Made by a program: the position numbers and the translations under genes. From Psychrobacter jeotgali (lineage in GTDB: Bacteria > Pseudomonadota > Gammaproteobacteria > Pseudomonadales > Moraxellaceae), in NCBI RefSeq assembly GCF_904846315.1, contig NZ_CAJHAF010000001.1, positions 372,001 through 436,000 of the forward strand: DNA of 64,000 nt. Reading direction: 5' to 3'. Below, piece after piece: positions 48,177 through 56,453 of this stretch (within the stretch, counting starts at the first letter, position 1; every line of letters begins with the position of its first letter). The notes under the pieces were generated by a model. It was not told the origin of the DNA, made no database searches, and worked only from the letters and a program-made list of their open reading frames with translations.

Positions 48177-49283
48177 ATGGAAACTATCGCTTTACACAAT
48201 ACCAATCGCACTCAGCTAAGCGCTAAACGGTCAACTGTTACGGTTAAGCCAACAGCAACACCGCTAAAGCAAGATAGGACTGTTGATAAAACCAATCAAT
48301 CTAAACCCTCAACCACGACCAAACGTCTGATCAACACCAAAGACTTAAGCCATGAGGACTGGCTGCAAGTACGCAAGCAAGGCATTGGCAGCTCTGACGC
48401 CGCTGCTGCTTGCGGTATTCATCCGTATCTCTCTATGCTTGAGCTATGGATGATTAAGACAGGACGCATGAGCTCAGACATCGATGAGAGCATTGAAGGG
48501 TACTCGCCTTTGTATTGGGGCAATACTTTAGAGCCAATGGTGGCTAAGTACTATCAAGAACACACAGGCAATAAGGTACGGCGCGTTAATGCCATCTTGC
48601 AGCATCCTGATGCTGATAAAGCTTTTATGCTGGCTAACTTAGACTATGCCGTAACAGGTAGTGACGAAGTACAGATACTGGAGTGTAAAACCGCTGGTGA
48701 ACATGGCGCTAAGCTCTGGAAGCATGGCGTACCTTTATACGTCACTTGCCAAGTGCAACATCAATTAGCAGTGACAGGTAAAACGGCTGCTCATATCTGT
48801 GTGCTGCTGTGTGGACACGAGGCTAAGATTTATAAAGTTGAGCGTGACGAGCGCTTGATTGAATCCATCATCGAGCATGAGCGTCTGTTCTGGCAGTATG
48901 TAGAAACCGACACGCCACCCACCCCTGATCATTCTGAATCTGCAGCCAAAGCGTTAAAACTGCTGTATCCAAGCCCTAAGCCGTCAAGCAAGATTGATCT
49001 GCGAGACGACGACGGGGCCAATAAGTTGTTTGAGCAATTACTGAGCTACCGTAATTCCATGCAAGAAATGGAACAGCGTCATGATCAGGTGAAGCACCAG
49101 CTGCAAACGCTGATTGCTGATAACGAGATTGCGGTGTTCTCAAGTGGCGCGATCTCTTGGAAGCGCTCGAAGGACAGTATTGGCTTGGATAACAAGGCAG
49201 TACTTAAAGCCCACCCTGAGCTATTGAGTGAGTTTAGTAAAACCAAGCAAGGTAGCAGACGCTTTGTGATCTTAAACGACTAG
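48177..49283 (+). CDS. YqaJ-family viral recombinase nuclease
   Basis: 368 residues. After a basic, Thr/Lys-rich tail (1-50), the lambda-exonuclease-like fold shows IGSSDAAAACGIHPYLS, YWGNTLEPMVAKYY, the active-site LANLDYAV and ILECKTA (PD-(D/E)xK acids and Lys) and CQVQHQLAVTG. A C-terminal helical part (about 275-330) is predicted to be coiled. Such 5'-3' nucleases supply single strands for annealing recombinases; no RecT/Beta-type partner is annotated next to it. The role in island recombination is inferred. Confidence 0.9.
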   Translation: METIALHNTNRTQLSAKRSTVTVKPTATPLKQDRTVDKTNQSKPSTTTKRLINTKDLSHEDWLQVRKQGIGSSDAAAACGIHPYLSMLELWMIKTGRMSSDIDESIEGYSPLYWGNTLEPMVAKYYQEHTGNKVRRVNAILQHPDADKAFMLANLDYAVTGSDEVQILECKTAGEHGAKLWKHGVPLYVTCQVQHQLAVTGKTAAHICVLLCGHEAKIYKVERDERLIESIIEHERLFWQYVETDTPPTPDHSESAAKALKLLYPSPKPSSKIDLRDDDGANKLFEQLLSYRNSMQEMEQRHDQVKHQLQTLIADNEIAVFSSGAISWKRSKDSIGLDNKAVLKAHPELLSEFSKTKQGSRRFVILND

Positions 49284-49344
49284 GTACTTATCTCATTAAT
49301 TACAAATCAATCCACTTATCAAACAACCAAAATAAGCGCATAAC

Positions 49345-49371
49345 AGCCCACCAGAATCGGTGGGCTTTTTT
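49345..49371 (+). terminator. Terminator after the YqaJ gene
   Basis: AGCCCACC and GGTGGGCT around AGAATC, followed by six T. Confidence 0.9.
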
Positions 49372-49409
49372 ATGTCTTAACCAATTTATTAAATTTAAGG
49401 AATACCACC

Positions 49410-50321
49410 ATGATTAAAGGTCTCACGATAACCCCACCCGTCTTAGGTCGAATCAGCATTGGCCGTGTCATTCAAAAGGATGGCAAGCGTCTCCCTGCGA
49501 AAGACGATCAATTCACCATTACCAGCCAAGTGCAAAATAAAGACGGCTGGGTCAATCATCCACTAGACGCCAAGCTGCGTAAGGGTACAACCGATAAGCT
49601 CAGACAAATACCAGTACGGATGTTGTTTAACGATCCTGAGCTAAACCTACGTGCTGAATACACCTTATTTGATCGGCAAACAGGCAGACCGTTATGCGTC
49701 GGCGATGGTGAGCAGTGTCAACGTCGCACAAGTAACGGCGTTGAGCAACTGCCTTGCCCATCCCCTGATCGTTGCCCATTAGCACAAGGCGGAGCCTGTA
49801 AACCTTATGGTCGTCTGTATGTGAATCTATCAGAAGACGATGAGCTGGGTACCTTTATCTTTCGCACTACTGGCTTTAATAGTATTAGAACGCTTGCCGC
49901 ACGCTTAAGCTACTTTGCGGCGGTATCAGGCAATAAGCTGTCATGCTTGCCACTGCAATTAACTCTAAGAGGTAAAAGTACCACCCAAAGCTATCGCACG
50001 CCAATCTACTTTGTGGACTTAACCCTGCGTGAGGGCGTCACGCTTAAGGATGCAGTACAACACGCTGGAGCAATTGATCGTGAGCTGAGTGAGCACGGCT
50101 TTGATCAAGCCGCCTTAGAAGCAGTCGCCAAACAAGGGTATGTGAACTCAGCCTTTGAGATCGATAGTGATGAGGCACTTGCCGCTATTGAAGAATTTTA
50201 CCCAGCCGAGAGTAGTGACACTAATCAACAGCAGCAAGAACACAGGCAAAATGGGCTAGCCACTCATGAGATGAGTAGCATTGAGCAGGGACTACGGCAA
50301 AGTGTGACAGCGGTGAGCTAG
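49410..50321 (+). CDS. Recombination directionality factor-like metal-binding protein
   Basis: 303 residues of the group annotated as hydrolase/metal-binding or recombination directionality factor-like proteins of plasmids and islands. A Cys-rich insertion (CVGDGEQC, then LPCPSPDRC and GGACKPYG near residues 85-135) looks metal binding. The core has GTFIFRTTGFNSIRTLAARLSYF and the beta-strand-rich TQSYRTPIYFVDLTLR. The C-terminal tail is Gln/Glu-rich and disordered. An excisionase-like function fits an island lacking a visible integrase here, but this is inferred. Confidence 0.72.
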   Translation: MIKGLTITPPVLGRISIGRVIQKDGKRLPAKDDQFTITSQVQNKDGWVNHPLDAKLRKGTTDKLRQIPVRMLFNDPELNLRAEYTLFDRQTGRPLCVGDGEQCQRRTSNGVEQLPCPSPDRCPLAQGGACKPYGRLYVNLSEDDELGTFIFRTTGFNSIRTLAARLSYFAAVSGNKLSCLPLQLTLRGKSTTQSYRTPIYFVDLTLREGVTLKDAVQHAGAIDRELSEHGFDQAALEAVAKQGYVNSAFEIDSDEALAAIEEFYPAESSDTNQQQQEHRQNGLATHEMSSIEQGLRQSVTAVS

Positions 50322-50353
50322 TCCAGCCACAGCCGTTAATGGATACAACATAA

Positions 50354-50386
50354 AAAGGAGCTGATTTATTCAGCTCCTTTTTTTTA
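50354..50386 (+). terminator. Terminator after the RDF-like gene
   Basis: AAAGGAGCTGA and TCAGCTCCTTT pair around TTTAT with a following T run. Confidence 0.9.
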
Positions 50387-50496
50387 TTAGCTGCATCAAA
50401 GGCTAACTGTCGGACGGTATGGGATGCAGTAAAAAAATATAGGTCTCGGTAAGTATATGAGAGGACACGCTCTCATTCACTTATAAGGAGCAAGTC

Positions 50497-50748
50497 ATGG
50501 AAAATCTAAATGTAACACAGCCAGTAATCGAGCAGTGCAATCATATACCACAGCTATTAAGTATTAAGGATGTTGGTCATTATACTGGTCTTAGTCGCTC
50601 TACAATTTATGAAATGATCAATGAGAAGTCTGATCGTTATGATCCAACGTTCCCTAAGAAGGTACAGCTTACGCAGGTAAGGGTAGTGTGGGTCGCGAGT
50701 GAGATTGCAGAATGGATTAATACTAAGATCAGTGAGCGCTCAGTCTAA
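50497..50748 (+). CDS. alpA: AlpA-family transcriptional regulator
   Basis: 83 residues with a winged-helix/MerR-like DNA-binding domain: LLSIKDVGHYTGLSRSTIYEMIN, then the wing FPKKVQLTQVRVVWVASEIAEWI. AlpA proteins activate excision genes of prophages and islands. Ribosome site AAGGAGC is strong. The last 110 bases of the gene (with one mismatch) are repeated at 59518-59627 on the far side of an 8.9-kb insert, so the gene's 3' end marks an insertion junction; the encoded C-terminus is the same in both copies. Confidence 0.92.
   Translation: MENLNVTQPVIEQCNHIPQLLSIKDVGHYTGLSRSTIYEMINEKSDRYDPTFPKKVQLTQVRVVWVASEIAEWINTKISERSV
50639..50748. repeat. Left copy of alpA 3'-end duplication
   Basis: Positions 50639-50729 are identical to 59518-59608 (91 bases); after one substitution the match continues through the stop codon. 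Past the stop, the downstream hairpin is kept in shape but differs in sequence. The distance between the copies is 8879 bases. Confidence 0.95.
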
Positions 50749-50755
50749 CCATGTC

Positions 50756-50796
50756 AAACCGCCTTTACTCTAAGAGTAGGGCGGTTTATTTTTTTT
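50756..50796 (+). terminator. Terminator after alpA
   Basis: AAACCGCC and GGGCGGTTT-type arms with an inner ACTCT/AGAGT stem, followed by a T-rich run. The region from 50800 to 51100 has no other gene or clear structure. Confidence 0.85.
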
Positions 50797-51113
50797 ATTA
50801 CCTTGATTGCTGAATTCATAAGTATGCTAAAAAGATTTTAGAAGAAGACATATTTAGAGTATCACCATCATTGCTGACAAATTACTTTGTTTCTTTTAAG
50901 CTTAAGGTATCTAGAGCCATCCAAATTACTAAAATAATCGTAAATACCATAACCGTCCATTTTGGCACATACTTATTTAAGCTATGCTGATATTACTGTT
51001 CAAGATTGGTTAAAGTAATATGGCAGTTCCTAGTATTAGGAGGTTCAAACGATATACTTTCAAGAGTTTGCTATGATGCCTAATGAGTCTTTTATTTAAA
51101 ACGGAGTTTAAAA

Positions 51114-52481
51114 TTGAAGAAGTTCGAAAAAATATGTCTATTGGTGATTGATGACATTAAATCTGGTAGAAAAAAGGTTGGAGATAAAATACCTTCAATT
51201 CGAGCTATGTCAAAGAAATATCAGGTTTCAAGAAATACTATAGTGAATGCTTATAATATTTTATTAGAACAACGTTGGATCAAGGCGCTTCCTAAGTCAG
51301 GGTTTTATGTCAGTGAGGATTTATCCAATAAAGAAACTCATAGCACTATGTTAGATTTAACTAATTTTTACAATGGAGTCGATTTACTAGAACAACAATT
51401 AGTCAATGAATATAACCATAGACCTGGTGAAGGAAGATACCCTAGAGAATATATGGATAATTTGAATCTAGATAGTTATTTAGGACATCCAAATTATGGA
51501 GAAAAACCATTATATTTTGACTACGGCTATGGTGACCCAGCCGGGAACAGCATGCTTCGAGGATTTATTGTCGAAATACTCAAAAAGCACTCTCTTAGCG
51601 TTGAACCACAGAATTTATTAATGACGTATGGAACTAATCACAGTCTGGATTTGATCATTAGGCACTTTCTAACTGAAGGAGATAACGTAATAGTAGAATC
51701 TCCTGGATACTACCCTTTATTTAGTAAACTTAAGTTAAATCCAGTTAATGTGATCGCTGTAAAAAGAACTAAGTTCGGTATAGATGTTAATAGTTTAGAG
51801 ACGATAATTAAAAAGAGTAATCCTAAGGTTTTCTTCTTACAGCCCTTTGCTCACAATCCTACAGGAACAGATTTAACAGTAGAAAATATAAAGTCTATTA
51901 AGTCAGTATGTATGGCGAATAATGTCCTTATTGTCGAAGATGACCCGTTTCTGTTGATTAGGAATAATGCAGCCAGCTATCTTTTTGGTGAAGATTCTCC
52001 TGTAATTTATTTAAGTAGCTTTTCGAAGACAGTCTCAGCCTCATTAGGATGTGGTTTTATAGTCGCATCTACGAAATTGATAAAGTCACTCACACGCTTA
52101 AAAATGATAACGATTATTAATACATCGTCAATAATTGAGAATATTCTTAATCACTTGATAAGTAGCGGTACTTTAAACAATCATTTACAAACCTTCAAAA
52201 ATCTATCATATGAGAAGTCGACTGACTCGATAAAGGACTTAAGTAAAGTCGAAGGCTTAGAGCTTTATCCTCACAACCCTGGAGGCCATTTCTTATGGTT
52301 CCGTATTCCAATGGACGACAGAAAAGTACTTAAGCACGCAAGGAGTAATAGTATTTTTATTGCTCCGGGAAACCTTTTCTTTCCTACAGAAAACGGCTAC
52401 TTCGCATTAAGAATTAATAAGTTTTATGTAGATCAAACCACTGTTAGATTTCTTGAGAAGGAGGTTTTTAATAGAGAATAA
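51114..52481 (+). CDS. MocR/GntR-type regulator with aminotransferase-like domain
   Basis: 455 residues. The N-terminal winged helix (about 1-75: KVGDKIPSIRAMSKKYQVSRNTIVNAYNILLEQRW) is of the GntR type. The rest is a fold-type I PLP domain with PFAHNPTGTDLT, VEDDPF and the PLP lysine in YLSSFSKTVSA. MocR proteins sense a PLP adduct of an amino compound and regulate nearby catabolic or transport genes. The start is TTG 51114 with ACGGAG seven bases before it. It is the first gene of the inserted block and probably controls mvaA-atuA, on the same strand. Confidence 0.88.
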   Translation: MKKFEKICLLVIDDIKSGRKKVGDKIPSIRAMSKKYQVSRNTIVNAYNILLEQRWIKALPKSGFYVSEDLSNKETHSTMLDLTNFYNGVDLLEQQLVNEYNHRPGEGRYPREYMDNLNLDSYLGHPNYGEKPLYFDYGYGDPAGNSMLRGFIVEILKKHSLSVEPQNLLMTYGTNHSLDLIIRHFLTEGDNVIVESPGYYPLFSKLKLNPVNVIAVKRTKFGIDVNSLETIIKKSNPKVFFLQPFAHNPTGTDLTVENIKSIKSVCMANNVLIVEDDPFLLIRNNAASYLFGEDSPVIYLSSFSKTVSASLGCGFIVASTKLIKSLTRLKMITIINTSSIIENILNHLISSGTLNNHLQTFKNLSYEKSTDSIKDLSKVEGLELYPHNPGGHFLWFRIPMDDRKVLKHARSNSIFIAPGNLFFPTENGYFALRINKFYVDQTTVRFLEKEVFNRE

Positions 52482-52949
52482 AATTGGTGCTTCGTTACTA
52501 GGTTTCTATCAATTAATCTGTGTTTGCATAGGCCTTATATATACAACCCTCCTGACTAAATCAAAGTCAAATATAGCCTTCAGCGATAGTGCAAAGTTGT
52601 CTAAGTTTATATCATAAAACTATTCTACTAAGGCAATATTAATAGCTAAAAACTTATTCGATTTTTTTGAAAAAAAACGTAATTCTTATTCTCAATGACG
52701 ACAGCTAGCTATAGAAATGGGTACAGTTTCAAGTGAAAAAGTAGTTCTGTACCCTAGGAGGAAGACTAAACTCATGGTATTTCTATAGTAACTAGCTGAA
52801 GTGGCATTGCCACGAGAAACCTGAAGGTTTAGTTAGCTAGATTTATACTAAGGCATTTTTGGTGCGTATCTAATTTTTTCTAGTACAGAAAGCATATCAA
52901 ATGCCCATCAAACCCTTCTTCATGGAATTGTTTTACAGGACGTATCCCT
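52482..52949 (+). promoter_or_regulatory. Structured leader upstream of mvaA
   Basis: This 468-base gap has no gene. Within 52704-52840 the pairing is dense: GCTAGCTATAGAAAT (52704-52718) with ATTTCTATAG-TAA-CTAGC (52779-52796), GGGTACAG/CTGTACCC (52719-52726/52747-52754), then hairpins GTGGC-ATT-GCCAC (52801-52813) and AAACC-TGAA-GGTTT (52817-52830). CTAGC at 52792-52796 can also pair with GCTAG at 52836-52840, which makes two exclusive folds. A mini-ORF, MVFL (52774-52788), follows AGGAGG at 52756. I do not recognise a known riboswitch. The left part (52482-52680) is AT-rich without visible structure. Confidence 0.55.
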
Positions 52950-54233
52950 ATGGAAAATTTAACCTCTTCTTCAAGACTTGCGGGTTTTCACAAGCTGCAA
53001 CACCAGCAGCGTCTCGACAAAATATCTGATTTTTTAGGAAAAAGCGCATTCAATCAAGAGCATTTTCTAGACACAGGCAATACTAACTTCAAAGTCGTCG
53101 ACAATATGGTTGAGAATGCAATCGGAACCATGAATATACCTGTGGGCGTTGCCACTAATATGATAGTCGATGGTAAAGATAAGCTTGTTCCTATGGCAAC
53201 TGAAGAGTCTTCAGTTGTTGCTGCTGTTTGTAATGCTGCTAAACAGTGCCGAAATACTGGAGGTTTTTATACTTATACCTCTGAACCTATAATGATCGGC
53301 CAGATTCAATTGATTAATGTTCTTAATCCCATGATCACTAAACAAATCATACTTGAGAATGAGGAGGATATTAAAAGCATATGCAACGAAGTAGATCCTC
53401 TGTTAGTTAAGTTAGGCGGCGGATTCAGGGGCATGGAGGTAAAAGTTTTAGATAATGGCCATGAGTATAATGTCATCGTCCATATTCTTGTAAATACTTG
53501 CGATGCTATGGGTGCAAATGCGGTGAACTCTATGGTTGAAGCATTATCGCCAGTGTTAGAGAACCTGACAGGTACCAAAGCGAATATGAGGATTTTATCC
53601 AACCTTGCAGATAAACGGTTATCTATGGCAAGAGCCACTTGGAATACCGATGAAATAGGAGGGGAGGAAGTTAGAGACGCCATGTTGTCAGCATATAGAT
53701 TTGCGGATTCAGATCCATATCGAGCAGCTACGCATAACAAAGGCATCATGAATGGCATATCAGCTGTTATCTTAGCTACAGGCAATGATACACGTGCGAT
53801 AGAAGCAGGTGCTCATGCTTACGCTTGCAGAACTGGTCAATATCGTAGTTTATCTAGTTGGAGTGTCGATAAAGACGGTAATTTATGCGGCAGTTTAGAG
53901 CTGCCCATGGCGGTAGGTTTGATTGGTGGTGCTACCAAAGTACACCCAACGGCTCAGCAGAACTTGGAGATTCTTAGTATTGAGTCTGCAGATGAACTGG
54001 CTAGAATTACCTGTGCTGTTGGACTTGCCCAAAATTTTGCTGCAATGAAAGCATTAGTAACCACAGGTATTCAAAAAGGTCACATGTCACTACATGCAAA
54101 AAACATAGTCGCGATGGCTGGAGCTACTACGGATGAAATCGATAAAGTAACTGAATTACTAATCCAGGGCGGTAAGATACGTATAGACGTGGCTGAGGAA
54201 ATATTAGCAAGCTTACGCAATACCAGTATGTAG
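52950..54233 (+). CDS. mvaA: Degradative (class II) HMG-CoA reductase
   Basis: 427 residues, the length of Pseudomonas mevalonii MvaA. The catalytic Glu is E85 in ATEES, the Lys/Asn region is in NLADKRL, the GIMNGISAVILATGNDTRAIEAGAHAYA block contains the catalytic Asp, and the catalytic His is H378 in GHMSLHAKNIV. Class II enzymes in proteobacteria oxidise mevalonate to HMG-CoA with NAD for catabolism; class II enzymes of some Firmicutes run biosynthetically. No other mevalonate-pathway genes and no HMG-CoA lyase are in the window, so the catabolic direction is inferred from the neighbours, which are transporters and AtuA-type proteins. Confidence 0.93.
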   Translation: MENLTSSSRLAGFHKLQHQQRLDKISDFLGKSAFNQEHFLDTGNTNFKVVDNMVENAIGTMNIPVGVATNMIVDGKDKLVPMATEESSVVAAVCNAAKQCRNTGGFYTYTSEPIMIGQIQLINVLNPMITKQIILENEEDIKSICNEVDPLLVKLGGGFRGMEVKVLDNGHEYNVIVHILVNTCDAMGANAVNSMVEALSPVLENLTGTKANMRILSNLADKRLSMARATWNTDEIGGEEVRDAMLSAYRFADSDPYRAATHNKGIMNGISAVILATGNDTRAIEAGAHAYACRTGQYRSLSSWSVDKDGNLCGSLELPMAVGLIGGATKVHPTAQQNLEILSIESADELARITCAVGLAQNFAAMKALVTTGIQKGHMSLHAKNIVAMAGATTDEIDKVTELLIQGGKIRIDVAEEILASLRNTSM

Positions 54234-54327
54234 AAAACTAAGAAGAGTTCAGTCTAGACTTAAGTACGAAGCTAAATGCTTACTTCTAGACAGTCGCTCT
54301 AAACTGTATATGGTGAAAAGGATGAAC

Positions 54328-54759
54328 ATGAATATGGAAAGTTCAGGGAGCAACTTGGTAGAAGTATGGGGTGATACGGTTAATTTTAGGTCAATGCTAT
54401 TCGCTATAGTGATAGGTAGCGTAGTGAGTACAGGCACTTTTTTATTAGCCAAATTTTATATGTCTTCGCTATCTGGAGATCCAACTCTTCTAAATGGTTA
54501 TGCGATGCTAATTGGTTTAGGAGGCTGCTTGCTATCAGGCTTTATTTGCTCAGTTATGTTTAAACCTGCGAGAACAGTAATAGCAAGTAGTGAGGATAAC
54601 AGCGAAAATATCCAAGAGTTTATTGTTGAGCTAATAAGAGACGATCCTAATTACACTAGTGTAAACGACCTACCTTCTGAGGTTAAAGAAGAGCTGGATT
54701 TATTAAAACTGATGCCGGTGTTTCAGGAAGCTGAAGCAATTGTGAAGAAACAATCATGA
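54328..54759 (+). CDS. Small membrane protein, putative partner of the TctA permease
   Basis: 143 residues from ATG 54328 (AAAGGA six to seven bases before it); in-frame ATGs at 54310 and 54322 are less well placed. Two membrane segments (SMLFAIVIGSVVSTGTFLLAKFY and GYAMLIGLGGCLLSGFICSVMF) are followed by an acidic cytosolic tail (VELIRDDPNYTSVNDLPSEVKEELD). It lies directly before a TctA permease, in the place of TctB, but TctB normally has four helices, and I do not recognise the family. A structural partner role is inferred. Confidence 0.7.
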   Translation: MNMESSGSNLVEVWGDTVNFRSMLFAIVIGSVVSTGTFLLAKFYMSSLSGDPTLLNGYAMLIGLGGCLLSGFICSVMFKPARTVIASSEDNSENIQEFIVELIRDDPNYTSVNDLPSEVKEELDLLKLMPVFQEAEAIVKKQS

Positions 54760-54884
54760 TGAATAAATGATTTTATTTCTGATGAGCACTTACGTCAGAG
54801 TAGTTTAGTAATTAGCTAAAGATAGAGTTCAAACATATTTATATTTCTTACTAATAACTGATACAGACTTCAAGGAAGAAGGTA

Positions 54885-56258
54885 ATGTTACATGAAATTT
54901 TGATTCAGTTTTGGCCGGCTCTTATGTACGGCTTAGCTGGAGCTATTGTTTTTTCGTTAATTGGCATGGTCTCTGGAACAGACGAAACAGCAACAATGGT
55001 ACCGCTTACCTTAATGGTGATAATAATTGGTGCGCCACCAGCAGCGGTTTTTACCTTTTGGATGGCAGGGGCTGTTTCTAAACATATGACTCATGCAATA
55101 CCAACAGCGCTCTTAGGTATCCCTGGAGACACAATGGCGACTCCAATGTTGGAAGAAGCCGATCTCTTAAGAAAGTTAGGCATACCACATATTGCCCTCA
55201 AAAAAATGATTTCGAGCTCGATAATATCTGCTTTTATTGCTGTTGTTGCAGCCGTTGGTTTTGCATTAATTCTAGCTCCGTTTGGCGATATTATTACTAA
55301 ATTTGCGCCATGGATATTTTTAATAGCAGCTATATTAATTGCTTATTTCTCTAAAGGTAAATGGGCTTCAGTACTTATACTAATCCCCTTTGTGACTTTT
55401 ATCCTGGCTCTGAAGGCTTTTACAGGACAATATGATACTAAACTTGGTGTCACCTACTTTTTAGCCATTGCTATTGGTCCTTTAATAGCTGATTTATTTA
55501 CAGTTATGAGTCCTATAGGAAGAAAAGCGCAATCTAGAGAAAAGGAAAATGAGATTCAAATAGCACCTGATTTGAAGTTATGGCAGGGCTATTTTCCTAA
55601 TCCGTTCAAAATTTTGGATAGGACGCAGATTAAATTTACAGTGATAACTTCACTGATATCTAGTGCTACTTTCGTATTTAGTCCTGTAGCTATGACTGTT
55701 ATATTGGGAGAGTTCGTAGGGTCGCGTATTAAAAATACATATCATCGACTGACTACCGTGCTTTCTTCTAAGAATGGTGTTACTGAGTCTACTTATATTG
55801 CAGAAGCGCTAATTCCATTAATTGCTTTTGGTTTACCGCTTAGTCCAGTTGCTGCTGGTCCAGCAGCCCCTTTATTCAATGCGCCTCCTGTTTTTAATGT
55901 TGAGACTGCAGAGATGGCTGGTAATAACCTGCATCACTTACTTAGCCCTATGGATTTTCTTTTCTATGGAATACTGTCTGTAATACTTGCCGCTATGATT
56001 GCCTACCCTTTTTCCATGAACTACGCTAGAAATGCAGCTCTATTTGTAGTTAAAAAAATTAGCCATGAAGCGATTATCGCTACCTTCATCGGTCTGATTC
56101 TAGTAATCAGTATATGGGAAGGAGGGTTAGTAGGGGTGTTTACAGTTATATCACTTGGGTTGTTAGGTGGGCTTTTATCAAAACACTTTTCCTTTAATAC
56201 TGGGTGTCAATTCATGGGTTACTACGTTGCTATTTTATCTATCCCTGCCATTCTTTAA
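54885..56258 (+). CDS. Tripartite tricarboxylate transporter permease, TctA family
   Basis: 457 residues, about 12 membrane helices. The TctA signature is seen in GLAGAIVFSLIGMVSGTDETATMVPLTL (family: GxxxGxLPGxG-like loop, here altered), PTALLGIPGDTMATPMLEEADLLRKLG and ESTYIAEALIPLIAFGLPLSPVAAGPAAPLF. It is shorter than canonical TctA (about 500). No TctC periplasmic binding protein is in the block, so it may work with a distant TctC or without one. The substrate is probably a carboxylate linked to HMG or mevalonate metabolism, an inference from neighbours. Confidence 0.83.
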   Translation: MLHEILIQFWPALMYGLAGAIVFSLIGMVSGTDETATMVPLTLMVIIIGAPPAAVFTFWMAGAVSKHMTHAIPTALLGIPGDTMATPMLEEADLLRKLGIPHIALKKMISSSIISAFIAVVAAVGFALILAPFGDIITKFAPWIFLIAAILIAYFSKGKWASVLILIPFVTFILALKAFTGQYDTKLGVTYFLAIAIGPLIADLFTVMSPIGRKAQSREKENEIQIAPDLKLWQGYFPNPFKILDRTQIKFTVITSLISSATFVFSPVAMTVILGEFVGSRIKNTYHRLTTVLSSKNGVTESTYIAEALIPLIAFGLPLSPVAAGPAAPLFNAPPVFNVETAEMAGNNLHHLLSPMDFLFYGILSVILAAMIAYPFSMNYARNAALFVVKKISHEAIIATFIGLILVISIWEGGLVGVFTVISLGLLGGLLSKHFSFNTGCQFMGYYVAILSIPAIL

Positions 56259-56453
56259 TGCTTCGATCTTGTATAGACATATTCAGCTAAGCCGCAATCA
56301 AAGTATTTAAAAGCTAATGTTTTTCGTAGTTAGTCAAATACTTTTGAGCTTTTACAGAGCTATGCTCAAACATTGTAGAGTAAGACTTAATGATCTAATT
56401 GTCTGGACACTTAGATTGGTTTCATTAAGCAGTAGAGAAATCAATAAAATTAA

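Noticed and set aside
52792..52840. Hammerhead ribozyme-like sequence (CTGAAG, hairpin, GAGAAAC) in the mvaA leader
   Set aside because: The core deviates from CUGANGA and CGAAA at several positions, and the stems around it do not give the three-way junction. I kept it only as an unclassified structured leader.
56345..56450. IS-end remnant before the CitMHS gene (GAGCTATGCT and TGTCTGGACACTTA, partly like 62575-62640)
   Set aside because: The similarity is short and patchy, and no transposase fragment accompanies it.
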